Origin: Novosphingobium cyanobacteriorum
GTDB taxonomy: Bacteria; Pseudomonadota; Alphaproteobacteria; Sphingomonadales; Sphingomonadaceae
Length of the DNA stretch: 64,000 bases
Direction: 5' to 3'
Assembly: GCF_029436685.1 (NCBI RefSeq)
Contig: NZ_JAROCY010000007.1
Span: forward strand, 124,001 to 188,000
The translations under genes and the position numbers were made by a program. The notes beneath the pieces were generated by a model. That model was not told where the DNA came from and searched no databases. It saw only the letters and a list, made by a program, of their open reading frames with translations. Of the stretch, positions 17,952-26,134 are shown in pieces (position 1 is the first letter of the stretch; every line of letters starts with the position of its first letter).

Positions 17952-18479
17952 TCAGTCGAAACGCTTTTCCAGCAGGACCAGATGGGGATCACCGTCCAGC
18001 CCGTGGGCGGTGAAGCCCTTTTCGCGTTCCAGTTCGATCGCCGCGTGGTTGTCACGGTCCTCGATCGAGATCACGCGCTTCAGCCCACGGCGCTGCGCCT
18101 CTGCGGCAAGCAGGTCGAGCATGGTCCAGCCCACGCCCTTGCCGCGATAGTCGCCGCGCACCGAGACCGCGATTTCGCCGGTGTGCATCTTCGCATCGCA
18201 GGCGAGCATGGCGCTGGCGACGAGTTCCCCGCTCTTGCGATCGTATCCCAGGAAGCTTTCGGTGCGCCAGTGATCGACATGGGTCAGCGGCTGCAGCTGA
18301 TCATGCCCCACGTGCTGCGAGGCGGCGAGGAAGCGGAAGCGGCGATCCTCGGCGTTGACGAGATCGAAGAAGGCTTCCAGCGCTGCCTCGTCCTCGGCAA
18401 AGGCGGGGCGCACGGTCAGCACGGTGCCATCGCGTGTGGTCAGTTCGGTGATCGGGGCAAGGTCTGCCAGGGTGGTCAT
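17952..18479 (-). CDS. GNAT family N-acetyltransferase
   Basis: A 175-residue acyltransferase using acetyl-CoA. The acetyl-CoA loop is in G-D-Y-R-G-K-G-V-G (about residues 110-118), preceded by the beta-4 strand I-A-V-S-V and followed by a helix and the R-D-N-H-A-A-I-E-L segment typical of GNAT proteins. The overall form resembles the single-domain relatives of Pat protein acetyltransferases, but the acceptor is unknown. The ATG at 18479 is preferred to 18485 since GGAG sits 7 bases before it. It converges with the chemoreceptor gene and its own promoter must be in the 354-base gap before rpsA. Confidence 0.87.
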   Translation of the reverse strand: MTTLADLAPITELTTRDGTVLTVRPAFAEDEAALEAFFDLVNAEDRRFRFLAASQHVGHDQLQPLTHVDHWRTESFLGYDRKSGELVASAMLACDAKMHTGEIAVSVRGDYRGKGVGWTMLDLLAAEAQRRGLKRVISIEDRDNHAAIELEREKGFTAHGLDGDPHLVLLEKRFD

Positions 18480-18833
18480 GATCATTCTCCGTCAAAGTCC
18501 GCCTTCAAGCGCCAAGCCCCTGAGAATTCAGGATGATATGGCATGGAAGGGATGGGATCGCTGCGTTGGAGACAGCGTTAGCACCTGCAGCATGGGCGGC
18601 CTTGATCCAGCGCAACCAGGCGCTTGCAAAAGGCGCGGTTTCGCTTGCGTTTCCCGGCGATTGGGCCTAGGGCGCGCGGGTTCTTCCGGGCAACCGGCAA
18701 GGATGCCCGCCATGGCATGAGGCCCGGCGGGCGGTTCGGCCCTTTTGGCCCGGGCACCGCATGGGGCGGTGTGCGGTGAAAGACCGGCGGATTCAACCGC
18801 CTGGCCGGAAACATCGATACAGGAAGCATGCAA
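18480..18833. other. 354-base intergenic region before rpsA
   Basis: Divergent gap between the GNAT gene and rpsA, so it must hold two promoters and the rpsA leader. Near rpsA there are self-complementary stretches (CCGGGC/GCCCGG around 18720-18760 and a CCGGCGG...CCGCCTGG pair around 18783-18805) that could fold in the leader RNA. S1 autoregulates its own translation in other bacteria, so a leader structure would make sense. No clear sigma-70 consensus and no coding frame was found. Confidence 0.4.
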
Positions 18834-20540
18834 ATGGCTACCAATCCCACTCGCGACGATTTCGCCGCGATGCTCGACGAGACGCTGGGCGCAGCCGCCA
18901 ATGGCGGTTTTGAAGGCCGCGTCGTCAAGGGCACCATCACCGCCATCGAAAACGACAAGGCCGTCATCGACGTGGGCCTGAAGAGCGAAGGCCGCGTGGC
19001 GCTGCGCGAATTCGCCTCGCCCGGCCAGCCGCACGGCCTGAAGGTCGGTGACGAAGTCGAAGTCTATGTCGACCGCGTCGAGAACGCCGACGGCGAAGCC
19101 ATGCTGTCGCGCGACCGTGCCCGCCGCGAAGCCGCGTGGGACAAGCTGGAATCCGAATTCGGCGAAGGCAAGCGCGTTGAAGGCGTTATCTTCGGCCGCG
19201 TGAAGGGCGGCTTCACCGTCGACCTCGACGGCGCCGTGGCCTTCCTGCCCGGTTCGCAGGTCGACATCCGCCCGGTGCGCGACGTGACCCCGCTGATGGA
19301 CATGCCGCAGCCGTTCCAGATCCTGAAGATGGACCGCCGCCGTGGCAACATCGTGGTTTCGCGCCGCGCCGTTCTGGAAGAAACCCGCGCCGAGCAACGT
19401 TCGGGCCTGATCCAGAACCTGAAGGAAGGCCAGATCATCGACGGCGTGGTCAAGAACATCACCGACTACGGTGCGTTCGTTGACCTGGGCGGCATCGACG
19501 GCCTGCTCCACGTGACCGACATGAGCTACAAGCGCGTGAACCACCCGAGCGAAGTGATTGCCATCGGCGACACCGTGAAGGTGCAGATCATCCGCATCAA
19601 CCAGGACACGCAGCGCATCTCGCTGGGCATGAAGCAGCTCGAGAACGATCCGTGGGATGGCGTTGCCGCCAAGTACCCGGTCGGCGCGAAGCTGCGCGGC
19701 ACCGTGACCAACATCACCGAATACGGCGCGTTCGTGGAACTGGAAGCGGGCATCGAAGGCCTGGTCCACGTTTCGGAAATGAGCTGGACCAAGAAGAACG
19801 TCCACCCCGGCAAGATCGTCTCGACCTCGCAGGAAGTCGACGTGATGGTGCTGGAAGTCGACAGCGACAAGCGCCGCATCTCGCTGGGCCTCAAGCAGGC
19901 GCAGCAGAACCCGTGGGAAGCCTTCGCCGAGAAGCACCCGGTCGGTTCGACCGTGGAAGGCGAAGTCAAGAACGCCACCGAGTTCGGCCTGTTCATCGGC
20001 CTGGACGGCGACGTGGACGGCATGGTCCACATGTCGGACATCGCCTGGGGCATCTCGGGCGAAGACGCGCTGGCGCTGCACCGCAAGGGCGAGCAGGTTT
20101 CGGCCGTCGTTCTCGACGTCGATGTCGAGAAGGAGCGCATCAGCCTCGGCATGAAGCAGCTTGAAAAGGGCGCTCCGGCGGCTGGCGGTGTTTCGGCCGC
20201 GGGTGCTGGTTCGCTGCGTCGTGGCGAAGTCGTCACCGTCACCGTGCTCGAAGTCCGCGATGGCGGCCTCGAAGTGCAGGCTGGCGAAGACGGAGCGACC
20301 GGCTTCATCAAGCGTTCGGACCTCGGCCGCGACCGCGACGAACAGCGCCCCGACCGCTTCCAAGTCGGCCAGAAGCTCGACGCCATGGTCACCGGTTTCG
20401 ACCGTTCCAAGAAGCCGAACTTCTCGGTCAAGGCCCGCCAGCTGGCCGAAGAGAAGGAAGCCGTGGAACAGTACGGCTCGTCGGATGCCGGCGCTTCGCT
20501 GGGCGACATCCTCGGCGCCGCGCTGAAGGCCCGTTCGTAA
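18834..20540 (+). CDS. rpsA: 30S ribosomal protein S1
   Basis: A 568-residue ribosomal protein that binds mRNA and helps start translation. It contains six S1 RNA-binding repeats, seen as recurring blocks such as G-R-V-K-G-G-F-T-V-D-L, I-T-D-Y-G-A-F-V-D-L-G, I-T-E-Y-G-A-F-V-E-L and A-T-E-F-G-L-F-I-G-L, each followed by R-I-S-L-G-M/L-K. The start at 18834 gives M-A-T-N-P-T-R-D-D-F, the usual sphingomonad N-terminus, with AGGA 9 bases upstream; an ATG two codons earlier is too close. Codon choice (C-ending Val, Phe, Ser) is visibly more biased than neighbours, as expected for high expression. A strong terminator follows. Confidence 0.97.
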   Translation: MATNPTRDDFAAMLDETLGAAANGGFEGRVVKGTITAIENDKAVIDVGLKSEGRVALREFASPGQPHGLKVGDEVEVYVDRVENADGEAMLSRDRARREAAWDKLESEFGEGKRVEGVIFGRVKGGFTVDLDGAVAFLPGSQVDIRPVRDVTPLMDMPQPFQILKMDRRRGNIVVSRRAVLEETRAEQRSGLIQNLKEGQIIDGVVKNITDYGAFVDLGGIDGLLHVTDMSYKRVNHPSEVIAIGDTVKVQIIRINQDTQRISLGMKQLENDPWDGVAAKYPVGAKLRGTVTNITEYGAFVELEAGIEGLVHVSEMSWTKKNVHPGKIVSTSQEVDVMVLEVDSDKRRISLGLKQAQQNPWEAFAEKHPVGSTVEGEVKNATEFGLFIGLDGDVDGMVHMSDIAWGISGEDALALHRKGEQVSAVVLDVDVEKERISLGMKQLEKGAPAAGGVSAAGAGSLRRGEVVTVTVLEVRDGGLEVQAGEDGATGFIKRSDLGRDRDEQRPDRFQVGQKLDAMVTGFDRSKKPNFSVKARQLAEEKEAVEQYGSSDAGASLGDILGAALKARS

Positions 20541-20572
20541 GAACGCGAGCCCCAAGCGGGACTGAATGCAAG

Positions 20573-20607
20573 GCCCGTCCGGAGCGATCCGGGCGGGCTT
20601 TTGCTTT
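20573..20607 (+). terminator. Rho-independent terminator of rpsA
   Basis: GCCCGTCCGGA pairs with TCCGGGCGGGC (one G-U) around a GCGA loop, followed by TTTTGCTTTT. A textbook intrinsic terminator 33 bases after the rpsA stop. Confidence 0.9.
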
Positions 20608-20621
20608 TGGTGAAAGGCGAT

Positions 20622-21011
20622 ATGCTCAGTCCGATGCTTGAGACCGCAAGAGCCTTGTGGACCGCACCAATACGGCACGCACCGTGGGGTGCCGCTGGCT
20701 TGCTAGTTCTGGCTTGGTCGGAAGCGCTGACCCACCGGGCCGTCCCTTGGCTGTGGATGGTGCTGGTCGCCTACGGGCTTATATGGATGCCTCGGGGCGG
20801 CATGATTTCCCGAGCGCAGATGCATGAGTGTGAGCCGACTGCGTTAGAACTTATGCTTGCGGTTGCATGTGTGGGGACCATTGCCTTCGCGCTGATATCG
20901 GGAACCTTCGAAAACGATGGAGGCGGTCTGTATCTTTACCCGGTGATCGCCTTGGGGTTGCTCCAACTTCGGATAATCTTTCGAAGCCGCAACAGGATTG
21001 GTCTGGAATGA
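20622..21011 (+). CDS. small four-helix membrane protein, unknown function
   Basis: A 129-residue hydrophobic protein with about four membrane helices: around A-A-G-L-L-V-L-A-W, L-W-M-V-L-V-A-Y-G-L-I-W, L-M-L-A-V-A-C-V-G-T-I-A-F-A-L and Y-P-V-I-A-L-G-L-L. AAAGG lies just before the ATG at 20622. It comes 15 bases after the rpsA terminator, and its stop overlaps the next start as ATGA. Base composition is clearly less GC-rich than rpsA and gloB, hinting at a later arrival. No family recognised. Confidence 0.65.
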   Translation: MLSPMLETARALWTAPIRHAPWGAAGLLVLAWSEALTHRAVPWLWMVLVAYGLIWMPRGGMISRAQMHECEPTALELMLAVACVGTIAFALISGTFENDGGGLYLYPVIALGLLQLRIIFRSRNRIGLE

Positions 21012-21184
21012 AGGGCCTGAAACTCAAAATGACCGACCAGAATCGTCAGATCGTATTTGATGACGACAACCCTGAATGGACGGAGGCGGACCTTCTTCGC
21101 GCGCTGCGGGGCGATGATATTCCTGCCGGAATTCGAGAAGCCTTCGCAAACGACAGGCCACCGGGCAATGATCGACAGACCTGA
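21008..21184 (+). CDS. small acidic protein with a BrnA-like N-P-E-W-T motif
   Basis: A 58-residue protein coupled by an ATGA overlap to the membrane protein upstream; an internal ATG at 21029 would give 51 residues. The segment D-D-D-N-P-E-W-T-E-A-D-L resembles the conserved linker of BrnA-type antitoxins (D-N-P-E-W-T-x-x-D-F), but the C-terminal ribbon-helix-helix is missing and there is no BrnT-like toxin next door. It could be a truncated antitoxin relic or a chance resemblance. Composition is lower in GC, like the upstream gene. Confidence 0.5.
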   Translation: MKGLKLKMTDQNRQIVFDDDNPEWTEADLLRALRGDDIPAGIREAFANDRPPGNDRQT

Positions 21185-21240
21185 ACAAACACTTTGCGCG
21201 CCGCCCTGCCCCCTGATTGCGTACCAGCGGAAGACACAAG

Positions 21241-22005
21241 ATGACCATCCAAGTCCATCAGTTCCCCTGCCTGTCCGACAACTATGGCTATCTGGTGCAT
21301 GACAGCCAGAGCGGGGAGACCGTGTGCATCGATACGCCCGATGCCGAGGCCTATCTGCGCGAGGCGGCAGCGAAGGGCTGGCGGATCACGCAGATCTGGA
21401 ACACGCACTGGCATCCCGACCATGCCGGCGGGAACGAGGCGATCAAGGCGCAGACCGGGGCGCTGGTGGTCGCGCCGGCGGTGGATGCGCCCAGGATCGC
21501 GGCGGTGGACCGCACCGTGGCGGGCGGCGACCTTGTGGCGCTGGACGGCGTGGACGCGCAGGTGATCGACGTGGGCGGGCACACCATGGGGCACGTGGCC
21601 TATTGGCTGCCCACTGCGGGCATCGCCTTTGTCGGCGATGCGCTGTTCGCGCTGGGCTGCGGACGCATGTTCGAAGGGGAGCCGGGGCAGTTCTGGGCCA
21701 GCCTTTCGCGGCTGAAGGCGCTGCCCGAAGACACCACGATCTATTGCGCGCACGAATATACTGCATCGAACGCGCGCTTTGCCGTACATGCCGATCCAGA
21801 CAATGCGGCGCTGGCGGCCTATGCGGCAGAAGTGGAGACCCGGCGTGGTGCGGGCGAACCCACGGTTCCGACCGTCCTGAAACGGGAAATCGCAACCAAC
21901 CCCTTTCTCCGCGCCGATGATCCTGCCATGCAGGCGCGGTGGGGTGGCGGCGACGCGGTGCAGACCTTTGCCGCGCTGCGCGCCGCGAAGGACAGCTTTC
22001 GCTGA
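21241..22005 (+). CDS. gloB: hydroxyacylglutathione hydrolase (glyoxalase II)
   Basis: A 254-residue metallo-beta-lactamase-fold thioesterase that splits S-lactoylglutathione to lactate and glutathione, the second step of methylglyoxal detoxification. The metal motif T-H-W-H-P-D-H puts His56, His58, Asp60 and His61 on the two metals; the later G-H-T-M-G-H, V-G-D-A-L-F and A-H-E-Y-T provide the remaining ligands. Length is normal. The ATG at 21241 gives the standard M-T-I-Q-V-H-Q-F-P-C-L start. A LacI regulator follows 29 bases later. Confidence 0.95.
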   Translation: MTIQVHQFPCLSDNYGYLVHDSQSGETVCIDTPDAEAYLREAAAKGWRITQIWNTHWHPDHAGGNEAIKAQTGALVVAPAVDAPRIAAVDRTVAGGDLVALDGVDAQVIDVGGHTMGHVAYWLPTAGIAFVGDALFALGCGRMFEGEPGQFWASLSRLKALPEDTTIYCAHEYTASNARFAVHADPDNAALAAYAAEVETRRGAGEPTVPTVLKREIATNPFLRADDPAMQARWGGGDAVQTFAALRAAKDSFR

Positions 22006-22034
22006 TCGGACGGTTTGGGGGAAGTAAGCGAGCG

Positions 22035-23060
22035 ATGGTGGAAAAGCGGATCGTCCGGGTCACGTCGTTCGACGTCGCCGAGAAGGCGGGGGTCAGCCAG
22101 TCCACGGTGAGCCGCGCGCTGGCCGGCGACACGTCGATCAGCGAGCCGACGCGCAAGCGGGTGATGGAAGCGGCGCGGGCGCTGAACTACCAGGTGGACG
22201 AGAACGCCGCGCGGCTGCGCCGGGGGCGCACCGGCACGCTGGCGCTGGTGATGATCTGCCGCCCGGGCGAGGACCGCAAGGACCTGAACCCGTTCTACTT
22301 CGCGCTGCTGGGCAGCACGTGCGCCGCGGCGGCTGCGCGCGGGTATGAAGTGCTGGTCTCGTTTCAGGACAGCCCCGAGAACTTCTGGGGCCATTACCAG
22401 GAACGGCGCAAGGCCGACGGCATGATCGTGATCGGCACCAGCGAGAACACCGCCGCGTGGGACTATTTCGGCGAGCTGGCCGAAGGCACCAACTGGGTGT
22501 GCTGGGGCGCGCCGAACGACAGCTTCCCCTGGGTGCGCAGCGACAACATCGCCGGGGCGACACTGGCGACGCGGCACATGCTGGTGCGCGGCTATCGCCA
22601 GATCGTGTGCATCGGATCGGAAACGTCGCCGCAGCGCCAGTTCAAGGAACGCTTCGACGGCTATGCCGCCGCCATGCAGGATGCGGGGCTCGAACCCTTC
22701 CTGCAGCGCATCGAGCGGGGTTTGCCGCGCGAGGAGCAGGGACGACTGGCCGCTGCCGCGCTGATCGACAGCGGCCGGCCGTTCGATGCCGTGTTCGGCG
22801 TGAGCGACGAGATCGCGCTGGGCGCATTGAAGGAACTGACCGCGCGTGGCTTCAAGGTGCCGCACGACGTGGGCGTGGTCGGATTTGACGGCGTGCGCGC
22901 GGGCCAATGGTCGACCCCACCGCTGACCACGGTGGAATCGGACTTCGAGGTGGCGGGATCGCTGCTGGTCGATCGCCTCATCGCCACCATCGGCGGCGAG
23001 GCCCCCTCCCCCCGGCGCGTGCCGGTGCGGCTGGTCGTGCGCGGCTCCACCCGCGATTGA
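22035..23060 (+). CDS. LacI-family transcriptional regulator
   Basis: A 341-residue repressor. The N-terminal helix-turn-helix is S-F-D-V-A-E-K-A-G-V-S-Q-S-T-V-S-R-A, followed by the hinge helix N-A-A-R-L-R-R-G and a periplasmic-binding-protein-like core with F-G-V-S-D-E-I-A-L-G-A and V-G-V-V-G-F-D-G. The effector is probably a sugar or related metabolite but no transporter or sugar gene is nearby. GGGGAAG precedes the ATG at 22035. It may be read through from gloB, 29 bases upstream. Target unknown. Confidence 0.92.
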   Translation: MVEKRIVRVTSFDVAEKAGVSQSTVSRALAGDTSISEPTRKRVMEAARALNYQVDENAARLRRGRTGTLALVMICRPGEDRKDLNPFYFALLGSTCAAAAARGYEVLVSFQDSPENFWGHYQERRKADGMIVIGTSENTAAWDYFGELAEGTNWVCWGAPNDSFPWVRSDNIAGATLATRHMLVRGYRQIVCIGSETSPQRQFKERFDGYAAAMQDAGLEPFLQRIERGLPREEQGRLAAAALIDSGRPFDAVFGVSDEIALGALKELTARGFKVPHDVGVVGFDGVRAGQWSTPPLTTVESDFEVAGSLLVDRLIATIGGEAPSPRRVPVRLVVRGSTRD

Positions 23061-23070
23061 GGCTGCGGCC

Positions 23071-24108
23071 TCAGCGCTTCAGGTGCGCGTTGAGGAATTC
23101 CACCAGCACCGGCCAGCCCATGGTGACCGGCACCGGCGCAGTGGCGCCGCAATCGGCGGGCGTGGTCTGCTGGATGGTGGCGCCATAGCCCAGCTTCGGC
23201 TCGGTGAGCATGCCGTGCCACGGCCCATGCCCCGCCACCGGCAGGTTGACGAAAGTGGCAGTGCGACAGGCGCGGGCCAGCGCGTGATAAAGCATCTCAC
23301 CCTGCGCATGCGGCACCACGGGATCTGCCGCGCCATGGATCACCATCAGCGGCGGATCGTCGGCCGAGATGAAGCGGATCGGATCGGCGAACTGCGCCTT
23401 GTCGGCACAGGCGGCGGGTGCGCAGCCGAGCAGGCGGGATTCGGGGCTCATGCTGGCGGCGTGGCAGAAGGCGCGCTCCCACGGCGTTTTGGCCTGCGGA
23501 CGGCACGGTTCAAGCGCCCATTCGTCCATCCGGGTGAAATCGGTCGGCGGGTAGAAGGCGATTGCCGCCTGCACACGGCTCGATTCCTTCGGATTGCCCA
23601 GGCGGCCTTCGAACGGGCCGAAATCGCCGGTGAGCGCGGCCATGGCGGCGGTCCACCCGCCCGAGCTTTCGCCCACGATGCCGATGCGCGCGCCATCAAG
23701 CGCATATTCGCGCGCATGGGCGCGCAACCAGCGGATTGCCGCCTTGATATCGAAGACTTGCCCCGGGAATCGCGCCTGCGCGCTGGTGCGCACGGCAACG
23801 CCCGCCACGCCATAGCCCAGCGGGTTCAGCACCTCGGCCAGCACCTGCGCATCATCGCGGCCGTTGTTGGCGAGCCAGGCGGAGCCATGTGTGAAGATCA
23901 CCACGGGGTGCACCTTGCCATCGGCGGCCGGCAGATAGAGATCAATCTTGCGCGGATCGGTGGCGGGAACGCCAGTGACATAGACCTTGTCGGCATGGGT
24001 AGGCAGTGGACCGGGCAGGCGGGCGGGTGGCCGGGGGCCCTGCGCCAGCACGGGCGCGGAGAGCGCACCGAGCACGAGGCAGATCAGCAGCAGAACGAAA
24101 CGCTTCAT
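23071..24108 (-). CDS. secreted alpha/beta hydrolase (esterase-like)
   Basis: A 345-residue exported hydrolase with a clear signal peptide (K-R-F, then L-L-L-I-C-L-V-L-G-A-L, cleavage near V-L-A-Q). The alpha/beta hydrolase core shows F-T-H-G-S-A-W near the oxyanion hole, the nucleophile elbow G-E-S-S-G-G, a late acidic residue in G-A-A-D-P-V-V, and His in V-A-G-H-G-P-W. This is the arrangement of feruloyl-esterase or carboxylesterase-like enzymes. Several cysteines in the lid region (P-C-R-P, A-F-C-H-A, G-C-A-P-A-A-C) may form disulfides. Start at 24108; a 27-codon upstream extension lacks a signal peptide. The substrate is unknown. Confidence 0.88.
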   Translation of the reverse strand: MKRFVLLLICLVLGALSAPVLAQGPRPPARLPGPLPTHADKVYVTGVPATDPRKIDLYLPAADGKVHPVVIFTHGSAWLANNGRDDAQVLAEVLNPLGYGVAGVAVRTSAQARFPGQVFDIKAAIRWLRAHAREYALDGARIGIVGESSGGWTAAMAALTGDFGPFEGRLGNPKESSRVQAAIAFYPPTDFTRMDEWALEPCRPQAKTPWERAFCHAASMSPESRLLGCAPAACADKAQFADPIRFISADDPPLMVIHGAADPVVPHAQGEMLYHALARACRTATFVNLPVAGHGPWHGMLTEPKLGYGATIQQTTPADCGATAPVPVTMGWPVLVEFLNAHLKR

Positions 24109-24139
24109 CACCCACTCCAACGCGCGTACCGACGGAAAG

Positions 24140-24625
24140 ATGCACATCCGCCCTGCCCGCACAAGCGACCATGACGCCATCTGGCGCATCCTGCAGCCCG
24201 TGATCCGCGCGGGCGAGACCTATGCACTGGACCGCAACCTGACGCGTGCGGCGGCGCTGGCATACTGGTTCGCACCGGGCAACAGCGTGTTCGTGGTACA
24301 GGACGGAACGGACGCGGTGATCGGCACCTATTACCTGCGGGCAAACCAGCAGGGCGGCGGGCGGCATGTGGCCAATTGCGGCTACATGGTTGCCCCCGAG
24401 GCCGGTGGCCAGGGCGTGGCGCGGGCAATGTGCGGTGATTCGCTGGGGCGGGCCAAGGCGCGGGGATTCCGGGCCATGCAGTTCAACTTCGTGGTATCGA
24501 CCAATGCCCGCGCGGTCGGCCTGTGGCAGGCGTGCGGCTTCGCCATCGTCGGCCGCATCCCGCTCGCCTTCGATCACCCCTCGCTGGGCCTGGTCGATGC
24601 GCTGGTGATGCATCGATCGATCTGA
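24140..24625 (+). CDS. GNAT family N-acetyltransferase
   Basis: A 161-residue acetyltransferase. The acetyl-CoA-binding strand and loop are in Y-M-V-A-P-E-A-G-G-Q-G-V-A-R-A, followed by the F-N-F-V-V-S-T-N-A-R-A-V-G-L-W segment that in this group binds CoA, and a C-terminal G-F-A-I-V-G-R-I-P. It resembles acetyltransferases acting on small amines or antibiotics but the acceptor is not known. GGAAAG lies just before the ATG at 24140. It diverges from the secreted hydrolase, with only 31 bases between the starts, so the promoters must overlap. Confidence 0.88.
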   Translation: MHIRPARTSDHDAIWRILQPVIRAGETYALDRNLTRAAALAYWFAPGNSVFVVQDGTDAVIGTYYLRANQQGGGRHVANCGYMVAPEAGGQGVARAMCGDSLGRAKARGFRAMQFNFVVSTNARAVGLWQACGFAIVGRIPLAFDHPSLGLVDALVMHRSI

Positions 24626-24640
24626 CAGGCACAATGCAAA

Positions 24641-24670
24641 AGGCCCCGCCGTTGCCGGCGAGGCCTTTCG
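24641..24670. terminator. bidirectional terminator between GNAT gene and atpF
   Basis: AGGCCCCGCCG and CGGCGAGGCCT pair around TTGC with a small internal mismatch. On the minus strand the stem is followed by TTTTG, making it the likely end of the leftward ATP synthase F0 operon; on the plus strand TTTCG follows. Confidence 0.8.
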
Positions 24671-24724
24671 TTCCGCGTGGCCCGGAAGATGCGACCCTTC
24701 CGTGGCAAACCGGCTATGAAAACC

Positions 24725-25273
24725 TCAGTTCACGAGCCCCGCGATCGCTCCATCCACCAGCGCCTTGTCGGCGGCGGCGCCGTGGTTCTGGGCGATGAGC
24801 TGTGCAGCAGCAGCAGCGGCGGCCGAAGCAGCCTTGGCGCGCAGATCGTCAACCGCGGCGCGTTCGGCAGCGGCGATCTTGTCCGAAGCCATCTTCTCGC
24901 GACGGGCGATCACGTCCTGCGTGTCGGCCGCGGCCTTCGCCACGATCTGGTCCGCCTCGCTGCGCGCATGGGCGAGCATCGCGGCGGCGTCCTTTTCGGC
25001 ATTGGCGATCTTCGCGGCGTATTCGGCGCGCAGCTTCTCCGCCTCGGCACGAAGGGCCTTGGCTTCGGCAAGCTGGTTGCGGATCGCGTCGATCTGCTTG
25101 TCGAGACCGCCGGTGATCGCGGCGGGGACCTTCTTCCACACCAGCACCAGCAGGAAGACGAGCATCGCGGCGGCCACCCACATGCCGGGCGTAAGGCCCA
25201 GCGCTGCGGGTTCGACCTCGTGCTCCGAACCGTGGGGCTGCTCGACGGTAGCGGTGGTGTTGGCCTCAGCCAT
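24725..25273 (-). CDS. atpF: F0 ATP synthase subunit b
   Basis: A 182-residue stator subunit. One membrane helix near residues 31-47 (M-W-V-A-A-A-M-L-V-F-L-L-V-L-V-W) is followed by a long alanine- and charge-rich coiled coil that links F0 to F1. It is the last gene of the operon and its start overlaps the end of the b'-subunit gene by 8 bases. In alphaproteobacteria the two stalk subunits form a b/b' heterodimer. A terminator lies 55 bases beyond its stop. Confidence 0.93.
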   Translation of the reverse strand: MAEANTTATVEQPHGSEHEVEPAALGLTPGMWVAAAMLVFLLVLVWKKVPAAITGGLDKQIDAIRNQLAEAKALRAEAEKLRAEYAAKIANAEKDAAAMLAHARSEADQIVAKAAADTQDVIARREKMASDKIAAAERAAVDDLRAKAASAAAAAAAQLIAQNHGAAADKALVDGAIAGLVN

Positions 25274-25760
25274 GCGCGAGCACTCCCTTCACCGCGCCGT
25301 GCGCCTGTTCGGCCGAGACCGAAAGGCCGGCGATGCGGCTGACGATGTCCTGCGCGGCTTCGGCAGCCACGCCTTCGATTTCACCCAGCGCGGCGGTGCG
25401 CGCCGCACCGATCCGGGCTTCCGCAGCGGCGACGGTTTCATCGACCCGGGCCGATGCGGCGGCAAGCGCCGCGTCGGTGGCCTTGGCCGCTTCCGCCTTG
25501 GCGGTGGCGATCAGGGTCTGCGCATCGGCGCGCTGCTTGTTGGCAGCGACCCGCCAGGCCTCTTCCTCGGCATCGGCGGCGGCCCGTGCGGCTTCCGCCG
25601 CGGCAAGGTCGTCGGCGATCTGCTTGTCGCGCTGGTCGACGGTGGTCGTAACCTTGGGCAGCAGCCCCAGGCCGACGACGAAGAAGACCAGGCCGAAGCA
25701 CACCAGCAGCCAGAAGACCTGGCTGGAATAGGTGGTGGCAAGCTGTGCTATCTGAGGCAT
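25266..25760 (-). CDS. atpX: F0 ATP synthase subunit b'
   Basis: A 164-residue stator subunit partnering subunit b. It has the typical start M-P-Q-I-A-Q-L and the membrane segment V-F-W-L-L-V-C-F-G-L-V-F-F-V-V, then P-K-V and a long Ala/Glu-rich coiled coil. The ATG at 25760 was chosen over one 13 codons upstream because it gives this canonical N-terminus. Its gene precedes atpF, which it overlaps, as in photosynthetic and other alphaproteobacterial F0 operons. A strong hairpin (25782-25815) separates it from atpE. Confidence 0.92.
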   Translation of the reverse strand: MPQIAQLATTYSSQVFWLLVCFGLVFFVVGLGLLPKVTTTVDQRDKQIADDLAAAEAARAAADAEEEAWRVAANKQRADAQTLIATAKAEAAKATDAALAAASARVDETVAAAEARIGAARTAALGEIEGVAAEAAQDIVSRIAGLSVSAEQAHGAVKGVLAHG

Positions 25761-25781
25761 CGCGTTGGTCCGCGCTTGTTG

Positions 25782-25815
25782 CGGCCGGGGGTCCCGCATG
25801 AGCGGGCCCCGGCCG
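25782..25815 (-). promoter_or_regulatory. intercistronic hairpin between atpE and atpX
   Basis: CGGCCGGGG plus CCCGC on one side pairs with GCGGGCCCCGGCCG on the other, with a two-base bulge and an ATGA loop. It lies just 22 bases upstream of the b'-subunit start and 45 bases after the c-subunit stop. Such a structure could protect the atpE message from 3' decay or lower downstream translation, both useful because about ten or more c subunits are needed per enzyme. Role inferred. Confidence 0.6.
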
Positions 25816-25859
25816 TGTCATCAACAGTATTCGACCCGTTTGTCCGGGCCGTCATTCGT

Positions 25860-26087
25860 TCAGGCGACGAAGATCAGGATCATCGCCACGACGAACGAGA
25901 GCAGGCCCAGAAGTTCCGCGGCCGCGAAGCCGATGAACAGGCGGCCCTGCTGGCCATCAGCAGCGCCGGGGTTACGCAGCGCGCCTTCGAGGAACTTGGC
26001 GAAGACGTTGCCCACGCCCAGCGAGGCCAGACCGGCGCCGATGGCGGCGAGACCGGCACCGAGAAGCTTTGCGCTCTGTGCGTCCAT
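25860..26087 (-). CDS. atpE: F0 ATP synthase subunit c
   Basis: A 75-residue hairpin protein forming the rotating proton ring. Helix 1 is glycine-rich (G-A-G-L-A-A-I-G-A-G-L-A), the cytoplasmic loop has R38-N39-P40, and helix 2 carries the proton-binding Glu58 in F-A-A-A-E-L-L-G. All key residues are present; a sodium-binding motif is not evident. It lies between atpB and atpX in the leftward F0 operon. Confidence 0.97.
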   Translation of the reverse strand: MDAQSAKLLGAGLAAIGAGLASLGVGNVFAKFLEGALRNPGAADGQQGRLFIGFAAAELLGLLSFVVAMILIFVA

Positions 26088-26134
26088 GATAAAAACTCCC
26101 TTTTCTCAGATCCGAAGTGGAATGGTTGGTACGG

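Noticed and set aside
18528..20678. A 716-codon open frame antisense to rpsA
   Set aside because: High GC leaves few stop codons on the opposite strand; the protein is low-complexity His/Asp/Arg-rich, and rpsA on the other strand is unmistakable.
21008..21184. Functional BrnT/BrnA toxin-antitoxin pair
   Set aside because: There is no BrnT-like toxin upstream and the ribbon-helix-helix part is missing; only the short N-P-E-W-T motif resembles BrnA.
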